From NCBI GenBank assembly GCA_916610825.1, contig OU744450.1, positions 6,468,030-6,532,029 of the forward strand: DNA of 64,000 bases, written 5' to 3'. The stretch is from Haliclystus octoradiatus (taxonomy: Eukaryota > Cnidaria > Staurozoa > Stauromedusae > Haliclystidae). This document shows positions 11,633-23,866 of this stretch, piece by piece (the stretch's first letter is position 1; every line of letters begins with the position of its first letter). A program made the position numbers and the translations under genes. Below the pieces are notes generated by a model. It was not told the origin of the DNA. It saw nothing but the letters and a program-made list of their open reading frames with translations, and did no database searches.

Positions 11633-14600
11633 GTTACAGGTAGCATATATCGCAAACCATTTTATCTTTTGCAATTGAGATGAAAATATATGGGCCATTC
11701 CTCGGAACCATCTTGCGCTTCAAAAACAAGATAGCAGCTGTACGTTTAGACTTTCCTGAACTAAGGAGCGCAGGAGGAAACATGAACGAAGGTATTCAAA
11801 AGGACGTCATAAAAAACAGGGGTGCGAATCGACAGGTCTTTGATGATATTATTACAATAGGGTAGACTAATAAAAAATCGAAAATAAAAATGTTTCAAAG
11901 GGTGGCCAAATTTTAGGGAGCCCGGGGCATGAATTCCGTCATGGATTCAAAATGGCTTGAAAATCTACGACAACATTCTGGATAATGTTGAAACTTGAGC
12001 ATGTAGCCAAAACATAAAAGTGCCAGTCTAGAAACAACACCCAGAATAATACAACAGAGTATTAATTAAACTGTTGAACTTTAATCAGATTATCAAAGAG
12101 TTTATACACAGAAATGAGGGACATTTTCTTAAGATTGGATTTTGCCGTGACTGGGCCGTGAGAAAGTGAGAGCCTGAGAGAAACCGTGAGAGCGTGAGAC
12201 TCACGGCAAAGCTGTGGGACTTGGAAGGTCTGTAAATATTGGTAACTACTAATTAAAACAGGATTATATGTGTGCTCTTTTGCTGTAAGGCATGTCTCGT
12301 TTTAATATGGCCAAGCAGAAAATTCATTTTAGCAGTAATTTTACAGCTACCCTGCAAAAAAGTAAAAATATTCATACATTACCGTTTGAAGTGTTGTTGT
12401 AATGGTCTGCAAGTTCTGTGAGAAGCTTTCCAACTGTTTGCTCAACAACCCTTATATCATGAATATTTATCAACGACATCAATATTATGCATAAGAATAA
12501 ATGTAAACTATTATCTATTAGCTCTTTGCCGCAAACATGTGCATCCTTCTGCCATTTTGAAAAGACAAGAGGTCATTAGGTCCAGCGCGACTGTGATTTA
12601 ATTTCAAAATGACACCCCAAGAAAAAAATCAATAGGGGAGTACTTTAGGAGGGGATGATTTTCCTCCTAAGTTCTCCCCAAAAACATGAAATATAGCTCA
12701 GTACAATTCCGTGTAAGCTGAGAGACCTTATCCGTATCACAGCTGTATGGGTGCATATCATGGGAGAGGAGTGCCAATAATATGGAATTTGTCCGAATAA
12801 AACAAAAACGCTCTATTTTTCTGCCTGAAAAATTATAGTTGTTCATATTTGTGCTAGCTCCAAATCCAGCTTACTTTGATGTGGCGACAACTTGAAAATT
12901 GATTTAAAAGTCGAAAAGTATACTTCAACAAATTTTTAAGGCAGTTATAATGGCAGGAGAATAAATTCTAAATTTTGAAAAAGGCACCCTTTAATGTTTG
13001 AACGTCCCTTTATCATGTGTATATGTATACCATGGACGTACGTAGCCAGTCTGTGTTAACTGCTATTACTCCATACGTGTAGTAGTGAAAATCTTTGGAT
13101 TTTCCCTGTATAGACTATATAGAACGTATATTTTCGACATTCTTTCACTGCTGGCTAATCATGTGCTTTCATCTTCGTCGAATGACTATACCAATCATGT
13201 GGCAAATATTTAAGGCGAAAGAGAGACGGCATGATGACAGTTTTACAACCTATAATTTCAAATTAATTACAATCCACCGTTCGCATTAGAAAATTACGTA
13301 TTCATTCGTTACTGGGATCTATTGAAATGTTCCCGGCATTTGTGGCATCAGATATTTTGTTTCCGATATATATTATGATGGAATATATACTACTGACATA
13401 TTCTTTGGAGCTTTCAACTTTGGAAGACTTGTTTTATTTTTGTCATCCATATTATAGTATATATGCACAATTTCATGAGTAAAACATGTTTCTCAAATGC
13501 AGAAGATGGAATATGGTTTATTCAAATATTCGGGCAAACTCTTGTATAATATCCCATGTTTCTTACATTATCCCAAAAATTGTCAAACATAATTTTTCAT
13601 TTTTACTAAACAAACTCAATTGATTAAACCATGATTAAACTCATCATAATAACCCCCCCCCCCTCTTAGTTAAACCACCCCTCTTTGACAGCTCACGCTT
13701 CGAAGATTCTCTTTTGATAACCAGGTTTTGCGTTTTCGAAGACTCTCTTTCATATATAACCAGGCCTTTAGAATTTTATTTCAAGTTGTACACATGATAA
13801 CTATACTCTTGTACCTCTTGAAAATTATTATCATTCATCATCAAGCAATATTAATTAGCAATCAAATATTGAGATTATATAGAGTACGGAAGTTGAACTT
13901 TTTGTGAAATAATCGAGATCAGTAGGAGAACGCAATCGGTCAGCTACCGTAACTAACTATAGCTATAATACTGTATATAGTTACACTTGGTTAGTACTGT
14001 AATAGTTTAATAGATTTGACTCTGATAACAGTGACGAGCGTTGACATATTCGTATTCTTAATATATACTGCCGATTATAGATATATAACAATTTATATTA
14101 CAATTTTGTAAATGTTATGCAGTCTGCACGTATTCTGTTCAAATTTACATAGCATTGAATAATATCTCAAAATTTTAAAATAAAATAAAAATATAAATAA
14201 TAGGAGTCATATAACAATTACGCCTAGAAGATCACCAATTAGAGTTATTAGATCTCCTTAGATTACCTTTTTTAATGTCCCACCCTGCTATCCTTACACT
14301 GTATACCAATATTTTATTTTATCCATTCTCCATACAAACTCTCACATTTCTAGCTTGATTTATATCCTACCTCGCTTTAATGTCCTACTATCCATCTGTG
14401 CCAGAGGGGGATCTTAATTAGCAAATTCAAAGGAAATTATATAGTATCATATTCACATTCGCGATATCTCCCGCCATATATAACTACACATGATGATCGT
14501 TCACTCAACATACACAGCATCTATGTAACCAACAGTGAAGGTATAGTGAATTTTATTATTCTAACAGTTGGAATAATCAACTCCCAAAATATGTGGTTGT

Positions 14601-15753
14601 TAAACCCTAACATGAATCATCTTAATTGGCATAAGGCCATTAATATCACCCTAGGGTAGACGATAATGAATAATGACCTCGATCGTCAACAAGCGGATAC
14701 AAACCGGTTAACGAAATCCGTATTAAGCAATTAAGCGTTCTTGTTTTTATCAAGCATATCGGTTTTTGTTTTGGCTTTGAAATTTGTTTGAGGGATTCCC
14801 TTGTTAATCTCAATTATTGGTCCTGGGTGATAACATTTGTGTCTCTTTAGGGACATATATACTGTAATCCGCTTATGTATCAGTCAATCGATTGTCCGTC
14901 CCCCTTCCAAAGGGTCTATCACTTACAGCTCTGATATATCAGTCAATCCACTTATGGCCGGTCCCTGTCCTATAAGGATCTGTCAGGAATTCAAGCAGGC
15001 AGTGAGGATTCACATTTCAATCACATGAGAATCCCCGTATCCTGAGTCACTTTAAACATCTACGTCAATGAGGTTCACAATGTAGTATAATGCTGATCAT
15101 TTCGTTGTTACATCCATGCATAGCACGTTGCTGACAAAACCTTGGCATCAAGTTTGTTATAAGTCATTTGCTTCCAGGAAAATCTCTGGAAGGCGGAATC
15201 CGCCTAGGATAGGGGATTGGCTTTCGAAAAACTATGATGCACTACAGTTATAGCGTCATTGACTGGTTAGTCGACACAAATTGGGTGTCGTTCTATCTCA
15301 GTTGGTTTGGGGAGCAAGGTATCTGTTTGTAAGGCAATGACGTATGTGGCATGTGGATCAATCAACTGCATAATTTAAAAGTAATGGTATACGTTATCCA
15401 GAAGCAAATGGTTTTAATTCAAGAAAATGATTTAATCCTCACAGATTTGTAAATCTTTATTTAAACTGTTCTATGTCATAATTTTTGGTGTTAATACTTC
15501 CGATTCGATCAAAACACATATGAAAATCCATTTGATTGACATTTTGACAAACACTCAAAACAAACATTTAAAATTATATACCATGTGGTTTATTGACGTT
15601 AATCTACTTGGCAGGCATAAAGAATCCCTACTAGGTATATTCTACATAAAAAGATTCCTACAATAGACCTAAATGTATTCCGTATCAAGCCATACAAGTG
15701 ATTTAATGTGAAAACGATACATATTTTCTTTTTTTTTTCGTTTCTCCAATCGA
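11633..15753. other. Gene-free region upstream of the galaxin-like gene
   Basis: No convincing exon. Three open frames of 61-64 codons occur (11680, 13095, 14837) without recognisable motifs. A C run lies at 13652-13663. The last part presumably holds the promoter of the gene that starts at 15754; I cannot point to a specific element. Confidence 0.4.
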
Positions 15754-18700
15754 ATGGCATTACTATTGAAGCTCACTATCCTGTTATGCGCATTAACTGG
15801 TGAGTAGGTGAAATACTATATATTTTAGCAGTTATAGAACTTATTTATATGTTATTAACTAATATATGATGATAAATTAACTGAGATCTTCACTCGAATC
15901 ATCATGTTTATGCATATGAGACGTTTGTAATTAGTTCTTTAAATATGATAGATTTTTAAATTCGAGTCTTTTGTATATTATGGAGAAAAAGGTTAACTTC
16001 TGTGAAGAAGTAAAACAAATTCTACATTTTTCTACATATGTAACGTGAATTCTGTTGATTATGATTCTACAGCATCGACCTTGGCAACTGGACCTGGAAC
16101 TAGTGTTGTTGGTAAATCTGCGTTGCCTTATCAAAGAAGAAATATGACATCATGTAAGGATTAAATCTGTTCCGACTTATTGATCCGATTTAGACCCACG
16201 GTTTTCCATGTTTCAAGCACTCCGCTATCCGTTGTCTTCATATAACTTATAATTTCATTTAGTAAGAGTTCTGTATTTGGCATCCTACTAGAGGTGTACG
16301 GAGTCAGAATTCTCAGGCTCTGGATCCGAGAAAAACACCTTATAGAAGTGTTGACTCTGAGTCCGTTCCCGAAAATGTAAAAAATAGAATCCACTTCCGA
16401 ATCCTGCTCCAAAATATTTCAGCAACCCTTGTAAAAAAAGTCTACAAACGGGTTAATTTATCAACCCCAAATTAAGAAAACATAGAGCGGTGAAAATTTA
16501 AGTAAAACAAACTGAAAATGTTGAGAAAAAATGAAATCGTCTCAGATAACAGCTGCACACATTAGGGCATTAAACACTGATTGCGCATGCGCATCATTAT
16601 TCTTAATTATTCAATGGCAACAATGGCAGACAATTACAATTAAGACTCTGATACTGATATTCACCAAGATAATCACCATCGTTAGTAACATATAGATTTG
16701 CTGATACTAGAAATTCAATATTGTAACCATATGTACTCTAAGCGTCTATCTTATAGTCTATCTGCCATTGTTCAATAAATCTTTAGCTTTGCGCAGTGGC
16801 ATTACCGTAGGCAGTGAGGTACATCCGAGCCGCGGTTATTGCTAATTGAAAACTTTTCCCAATATCCCGCATGACGACGTGAAATACCGTCGGCAATTGC
16901 AATTTTTGAAGACCCTTCCGAGGGTCACACAAACATCAAAAAAATTTTCAATCCATTCACAAGAAGTCTATATAGACAATTTCAAAAACTTTTTAAAATT
17001 TACTTCGTGCATTTCTGATTCTGAACTTGACCGGCAGGCGCTAGGCACCTAGGGTCATGTGCATGCTTAGTGTTTATAACACAATGTTCATTGTTGACGT
17101 GAATTTTATTACAAATTAGGCCTGCGGCATAACAATTGTTTCAAAGCGAGACGATTGAATTACGCTAAGCATAAATTCCACTTGTGCTCGCAGCGGTCGC
17201 CGGTCAATTTTTCCTCTTTAAGAAACGCCGTTGCATATACATTTTTATGGGTTAATTCATTGTTGCAATAAGTTTTAATAGACTAGGCGAGAGAAAAGAT
17301 GTACTGCAAATTCCCGTAATCCAGGGCCCAGTGAGAGGAAGATCCACAACGTATTTCTCGCATCTCATGCACAGAAAACGGTACTACTGAGTCGCTGTCG
17401 TAATTATTTTATATTTTCAAATACCATTCAAAAACATCTTATCACCCTACCCTCATTGCATGCAGGTGAATTAGATTAAACGTTATATGCAATATGCATA
17501 AATGCTACCGTCTATAAAATTATAAGAGTTCTACAATTACAATTGCTTATAGTAGTTACAATCTACGTTTAAGCTATACTTCACAATAGAATAGTAGCTT
17601 TTGAAGAGGAGCGTTGACGTATAATAGGAAAAAGGGTTTATAGACCGTGCTGGTAATGGCTATACCCGACATAGTAAGAAAAACTTATAAAGTGGTTGCC
17701 ATTAAATGCCGTGGGTTGTCATGGCATAATTGGAGATCACGTAATACAAAATCCGCCAATCATGTTCATTTTGAGTGATTATTAATTATAGTATTATGTA
17801 TAATGATTTTAGATATCGAATGCATTAAAAGATTTGGTTTAGCAATTTTCAGAAGGAAAGATTATATGTGTTGTGATGGTGAAATGGTATTTAGATATGT
17901 GCCAATCATGAATTGCTGTGGCAAAGAAGGATATAATCCAACCAAACAGATTTGCTGTGGAAATCGAGTCATCAATAAAGCTGATTTGAACCTAGCATGT
18001 TGCAATGGCAAGGTATATACTATATTCATATTTCGTGCTATTCTCTATTGTATTATAACGAAAATGATTCGATCAATTTGATTGGTTTAAAGTTTGACAC
18101 CAAATCACCACAGCAAAACTTGGTTTGAAAACACAATCGATCTTGCAATTCGAACTTGCTATCACGAATGAGAAATTCCAATTTGATCAGGAGTTTTCAA
18201 AACCATTTTACGAGCAAGAAGTCATGTAGATGCTTGTAAATGTTGTGCTAGTTACAATACAAAGCAATTGGCGTACAATTTCCGATGAGCTGTTGATAGT
18301 TGGCGCACTCGAGTCACTTCAGGAAAAAACAAGAAGTCATCAGAAAATTACTCACCGAGGCAGCTCATAATTTTCTGATGTCTTCTCGTTTTCTCCTTAC
18401 GTGCCTTTCGTATAATATTAACCTGCCTAGCTCATTAGTCATATAATATTATACCTATACTGACGGTTTTGTAAAATCGAGACGTTTTACTCAATAATCA
18501 TAGTCCAATATATAACATATTCAACTTTACATAATATTGAAACATATATCCAAATTAAAAGCAAACATTTAATATATTTCCACACGATCGATACTAGAGT
18601 CGAAGCATCTATCAACTTTGTAGGTACTGCATGGGACCTTCAGCCAAATTATCAATCAACGATGTTGTTATGAAAGTTATGAAAAGCTTTTTATGCATTC

Positions 18701-21594
18701 ATTTTATGCTAGTTGAAATAAATCACCTGATTATTACGTTCTGATGTGAAACTTGAATTAGTAGTAGAAATCTAGCATGTTTCATTTTTGATTCTCATTC
18801 TATGCATTCATTTCACCTCGAAACAATTTTCAAGTCCAAAAATTTGTATCACTGATCTAAACAAATAACTACGTATCGGTTCTCATTTCTATAGGAGTAT
18901 GATCGTGAGAGAGACATATGCTGCGGTAGGAAGGTCCATCCAAAAGATTCACACGGTTGCTGTCGAACAACACCGTATGATCTTGATCTTGATTTCTGTT
19001 GCGGAGGATTGGTGATTTCAGCAAATTTAGGGTAAGCAAAACCTTACTTATTTATTTATACTACAATCAATCAAGTCTGCCATAAAATCTGATGAAATCG
19101 ATTTGAAGTATTGAGCTTTATATCAGTAATAACTAGCTTAACTCAACAAGGCCCACTGTTCCGCTAATCTGTATCTATCCGAAACGACCGTATGTAAAGG
19201 GAAGTACAGAGGCATTTGGGGCGGGTCTAAGTAATAACCATTTGCCATCATTGGTATGAGAGGAAAGAACAGCTCATGTAGAAATAGATTTAATGTAGCT
19301 AATTCAGAGGTGGTCTGACCAGTATCCGATCAGGATACGAATAATATGTAGATCAGAATCCAGTTCATGGTCAAAAAGATTTTTAAAAACAGGATTCGAA
19401 ATAAATAGTCTCATTCCATCCCAACTACCTCATATTTGTTGATAAATAAATTATCCACATACATAGTGCTTTTTGTTATTAAACGTCAGATCATCAGATC
19501 ATTTATATCTTCCGTACCTGAGCGGGCTCTTAGGAAATAATTCTGGATCCTGTTCAAATCTGCCAAAATATTCAAGAGTACAGGTCAAGTCTTCTTCTTC
19601 TATATACGAACGTACATTTCAATTGAATTTGAATTTTATACATTACAGAGGGATGGAGCTAGGTTGTTGCAATGGTCGTATTTTTAATAAAGCAAAGCAT
19701 TCGTGTTGTGATGTAACTTTAGTAACTAAAGGACCATCCAGCGTAGACAAAGATTATTGTTGTGGAAAGAAACTTTATAACCCCAAAGATCAAATCTGCT
19801 GTGCGCAAAACGTAAGTTTAGATAAGTTTTGAAATCTATAGGAATTTACTGGATAAGTTTACCTTGCGGCCTTGGTGTAGTGGCTAGGGTGTTGGACCAC
19901 GGCCCGCAGGGTCTAAGGTTCAATCCCTGTCCGGAGCAGTATAGGTTGGCATCAGGAAGGGCATCCGGCTATTAAACGCACACAAGCTTGAAAATACTAA
20001 CAAATTAACCAACCACCCCCGGTGTAAAAAAGCTGCAAGCTTACCGTGTTTGTGGTAAAATGATAAACCCAAAAATAAAATAAATAAATCCTCCCTTAAT
20101 TAATAAAGCTGCGATCCCATCCCATGAATACTTTTGGTAAATAAAATGCCAAACATAATCATTTTCTAATATATGGACTAAAAAGCTTCAGTTTAAATCA
20201 TATCTTGAAAAGAAAACAGAATTGCTAACATCGCATTCCATCATTAAGAATGGCGATCATTGCATATTTTGACGTCATCATCATTTTCTAAACCGTATGG
20301 TCCAACAGCTATATAGTACCATTGGCATCAATTGAAAAATATTTCAAATCGAAATTGAAGAATTCTGTAAATTTAATTTATATACTAATCAATTCTATCT
20401 TTAGTTCACTTGAAAAAAATTTGTAATTGGATTGTTAACAGTTAAACACGCATATATTTATAGGCACAAATTCCGAAAAATATATTTGTAATTAATTAGT
20501 TCTAGATTAGTTAAAAGATAGTTCTTATCGTAGAAATTACAGAATTGGAGTTAGTGCATTAGACAAGCACCGTTTTTCAATTTAATAGCCGTTCGCTTGA
20601 TAATTTATTGCAGCTTTATGACAAAATCAATGTCAATGTTGATCGATGTTGCTATGGTCTTCAGTACAGCTCAAAAACAGATGTATGTTGTGGTTATACA
20701 CCAACTAAAAAACTTTATGAAAATTCAGGTTGCTGTCAAAGAGATCCATACACATTTGCAAGGTAAGTGAATAACCGCCTACTATCATTATGAAAAGTTA
20801 TTATTACTTCTCATGAGTATAATACATATGAAACCATTAATTAGAAGTGGGAGTTGGGGGTTGTGTTGAAAGCAGGAAAATTTTTGAAAAGGAACGTATG
20901 GGAATATTCCCTTCAAACGTCTATTTGAAGATCAGTTTCTCTTTTTTAAGAATATTAATATTTCTTTAAAAAACAGAAAGGAGCTTGAACGTTAGCATGG
21001 AAAACGAAAATCAGCTTAAAACCACACAAAACACGTAAAAAGTTGATTCCGTATAGTGTATGGCGTACACCCCCTAGTATATTATATTTGATCTGAGGGA
21101 GAAATTTAATATTCTTTTTATTTGCTGGTATTTGTTGAAGGGGGGAGGGTATTAACCGAGTTCGACTGTATCGACACATTATGCTGAATTTTTAAGAATC
21201 ATGGATTGCCAATTTTCTTCTTGATTACAATGATGAATAGAGTACAATTATTATGTTAATATTTAATTGCAGCTATGACAAAGATACTGGCATTTGCTGT
21301 GATGGTTCGGTAACAAAAATACCTAAAGGCATTCGTATGGCCTGCTGCAGTAGTAAAAGTTACGATGTAAAAAATGCTCTCTGTTGCGGCAGAAAGGTTA
21401 TTCGTCGTTTAGCTGGACATTCTCAATGCTGTAATTCAAAGTCATATAATGGAGACACACATTTATGCTGTGATGGACAACTTAAAAGACGCCCAAATAT
21501 ACACTTTTTATGTTGTTACGGTAACGTCTATGATAATCGTTATGAAGAATGCGGTTATGGTCAAATTGTTGCTCGTGGGAGTGGCCTTGGCTAA
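15754..21594 (+). CDS. Secreted galaxin-like di-cysteine repeat protein, 7 exons
   Basis: Exons 15754-15799, 16073-16111, 17813-18012, 18895-19031, 19649-19811, 20614-20762 and 21273-21594 join in phase at GT/AG sites to 1056 nt, giving 351 residues and a stop. Exon 1 encodes MALLLKLTILLCALTG, a clear signal peptide, and exon 2 a short S/T/G linker. The rest is built from repeats of about 20-25 residues, each with a CC pair (CCDG, CCGKEGYNP, CCNGK, CCGRKV, CCYG); more than 20 CC pairs are visible. This is the pattern of galaxin, a coral skeletal-matrix protein with relatives in several animal phyla. The role is inferred: a disulphide-rich extracellular matrix or secreted protein. Introns contain a TTAA-type MITE and a SINE. 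The last pair is reduced to a single cysteine (YEECGYG). Confidence 0.85.
17026..17221. mobile_element. TTAA-flanked MITE (piggyBac-like target), intronic copy
   Basis: Lies in intron 2 of the galaxin-like gene. Contains GACCGGCAGGCGCTA at the left and CGCAGCGGTCGCCGGTCAA at the right, ending at TTAA (17218-17221). It is closely related to the tandem pair at 25072-25480; the left terminus is eroded. Confidence 0.65.
18115..18425. repeat. Dispersed repeat shared with 49500-49800
   Basis: Phrases such as CTTGCAATTCGAACTTG, GAAATTCCAATTTGATCAG and AACAAGAAGTCATCAGAAAA recur in the same order and orientation near 49510-49680 in a GCN1 intron. Here it lies in galaxin-like intron 3. AGAAGTCATCAGAAAAT is also inverted within the copy (ATTTTCTGATGTCTTCT near 18371). 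Confidence 0.5.
19863..20095 (+). mobile_element. tRNA-derived SINE with GGAAGGGCATCCGGC core
   Basis: In intron 5 of the galaxin-like gene. The head has box A-like TGGTGTAGTGGCTAGGG and box B GGTTCAATCC; then comes a GGCATCAGGAAGGGCATCCGGC block, a motif found in the body of several animal SINEs and LINE tails. It ends in an (AAATA)n tail at about 20085. Confidence 0.75.
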
Positions 21595-21608
21595 CATTCA
21601 GATATTAA

Positions 21609-21802
21609 TACAGTTGAATCCGGAATATCGGTACGCTAGGGGGACAAACCATTTTACCGCTTTTGGCAGAATCCATTGTCAGCGGTAAATGTTTAGCAAC
21701 TTGAAATTTGACCGTAAATTTCTCATTCCCGGACTTTTTTGGCTTACTGTTATTCAGAGAATACCGTTAAATCCGGAACCATTAGTGTCGGATTCTACTG
21801 TA
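21609..21802. mobile_element. TIR MITE (TACAGT-GAATCCGG family)
   Basis: Starts TACAGTTGAATCCGG and ends with the near-inverse CGGATTCTACTGTA. It sits 14 bp past the stop codon of the galaxin-like gene, so it probably forms part of its 3' UTR. An inverted copy lies at 45662-45850. Confidence 0.75.
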
Positions 21803-22487
21803 TATACATTTTTACTACGTAATTACAAATTTGCATCTTATTACTTAGAGATAAGTTTCAATGCCGTCATAAGACGTATCGTACATATAATATATATGTA
21901 CATATATTATATGCATTGTTGAAAAGAGTAAAATGAGGCAAATCTTGGAATTGTCTTGTCCGTCTAAAATTATTGAATGACGTCACGTGAAACTCTTTAA
22001 AATATGCAAACTCTATTATATACACAACATATTTAAACATTACTTCATTGATTTATATATACGTCATTTGAAATGACGTAGCAAGAGACTGCTTACGTAA
22101 ATGCTGTATTGTAATTTTGCTGAATCAAATATATTACAGTCGGAAATCATCCACTCAGTGTTCTATTCGAAATGCCATTTGATTGCCGCATAATACAATC
22201 TAGAAAAGGCACGCTGGTTGATTGTCTCGTTAAAAAAACATTCAGTCTCGTTATTTTGTTTTGTCTGACCTTTCCCATCTTGATTGTTTTCGCTTCAATA
22301 AATAGACGCTATTCCATAGACAACCATATTAGGGATAGGCTAATCAAAACATTGCCAAAGATAAAGAAATTTCCAGTACATTTCATGTATGAAAGAAGGA
22401 TAACTAGCTGGTATTGACTACATGTGAAATAGATTCATCATTTGTAGTGTATGATCTATCATCTTAATATTAATATATCATCTGATA
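21803..22487. other. Spacer upstream of the small basic gene
   Basis: Contains an 81-codon open frame (22172-22417) with one hydrophobic stretch (FSLVILFCLTFPILIVF). With no family match or splice link, I do not call it a gene. Confidence 0.35.
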
Positions 22488-23634
22488 ATGTTTGGTAAAC
22501 AGAACAAACGCGACAATCGTGTCGAATCAATTCGTAATCAATCCGACAGATTGAAAGAAGGTAAGAAGCGAAGTGGTGAAATAGGCAGTAAAGTATATTA
22601 AATTCAGTTAAGCACCAGGTGACATAAGGTATGATAGAGTGACATAGTATGGTCCAAAATTAAACAATTTTAGTAAGAAATGTCTTTTGAAATTTCATAA
22701 GTTAAAGCAGTAATGCAAACGGTATCGTCGGCCGCACGAGACGTAGGCACCCCCTTGTCACTCCTCACATATAATTAGTGGATTTAGTTATTTCTGTTCA
22801 TGGCTGCAGACATATTAGATACATAGGCTCTATCGATGGATAAGTCACACAATATTTCGAATATATAATATATAAAAATACGAGGACAGGTTGTATTTCA
22901 AATATTGTACGCTTCCAATAATTTTATGCTATTAATATGTGGAATAAGGTCTAAAGGTGCCAGGAATCACATGAGAGGAACGTCTCTTAATTATTGAACC
23001 CATTTGATCATTCATTGCTTTCAATGTGTTGAACAAGAAACCCTTCGAGGGTCCCGTATTGGAATAACTCTCCTTACACATTTTATTGAGCCTATTCCCA
23101 AAACCGAAACATCAAATTGAAAACCATGCATCACCATGCATGAAGTCTCCATTCATCAGAGCTTTGGGTGGGAATCGGACTCTGTGAGTGTACACGCTCT
23201 TGAAAGTTCATCGTAATGATAAATGAATTTACTATAGATCAACAGTATTCCCAAACTCTGTTTAATGTGCATTGTGAAAAATGAATTAATGTTTATTCTC
23301 ATATAATATAACCTGTCTATAATCGTTGACGTGTCGTAAAACTTTTTGCAACATTTTTTCAGAACTCATCACGGAAGACTTGAATACGAACAATCGGGCT
23401 CGCAATCCTCACGTGAAAGAAACAACACTTCATGATTTAAGTAAACATGATCGAAAAGCTATTAAATTAGAACAAGCTGCCGAAGGTAAACAAAGAAAAA
23501 ATTGGGCGAAAATGGAAGATGTACATAAGAAACGATTGGGTGTTGCTAAGCGACATGGCGTGTATACTGTCTCTCCTAATACCGTTCATGTTGCTGTTGT
23601 AGAACGATCAAATTATTTTCCAGCAGCAAGTTGA
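22488..23634 (+). CDS. Small, highly basic protein of unknown function, 2 exons
   Basis: Exon 1 at 22488-22560 (ATG to a GAAG|GTAAGA donor) and exon 2 at 23363-23634 (after TTTTTTCAG) join in phase to 345 nt, 114 residues plus stop. The protein begins MFGKQNKRDNRVESIRNQ, is rich in K, R, N and E (including KQRKNWAKMEDVHKKRLGVAKRHGVY), and ends VAVVERSNYFPAAS. It has no signal peptide, membrane segment or cysteine pattern. A helical, charged, probably soluble protein is the most that can be said. KNWAK also occurs in the last exon of the convergent pseudokinase gene, probably by chance. The ends of the two genes are about 230 bp apart. Not recognised. Confidence 0.7.
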
Positions 23635-23866
23635 CATGCTTGAATATGTATCGACATGATATCGACAAACAAGCATTGTGGATGCCTAGATAATATAATT
23701 AGTGAGCGGGAACACATCAGAGAAAAGTTCATGAAATACATAACCTAGTTAGTGTTCCCATATTAATAATAATTATTCTCTATTTACAAAAAGCTTTTTA
23801 CAAATTAAATTTAGAATAAATCTGTATATTAAGTTTTTAATTCAAATAATATTATTTTAAACAAAT

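Noticed and set aside
22172-22417. 81-codon frame with one hydrophobic segment
   Set aside because: No splice partner, no family resemblance, and a length expected by chance in AT-rich DNA.
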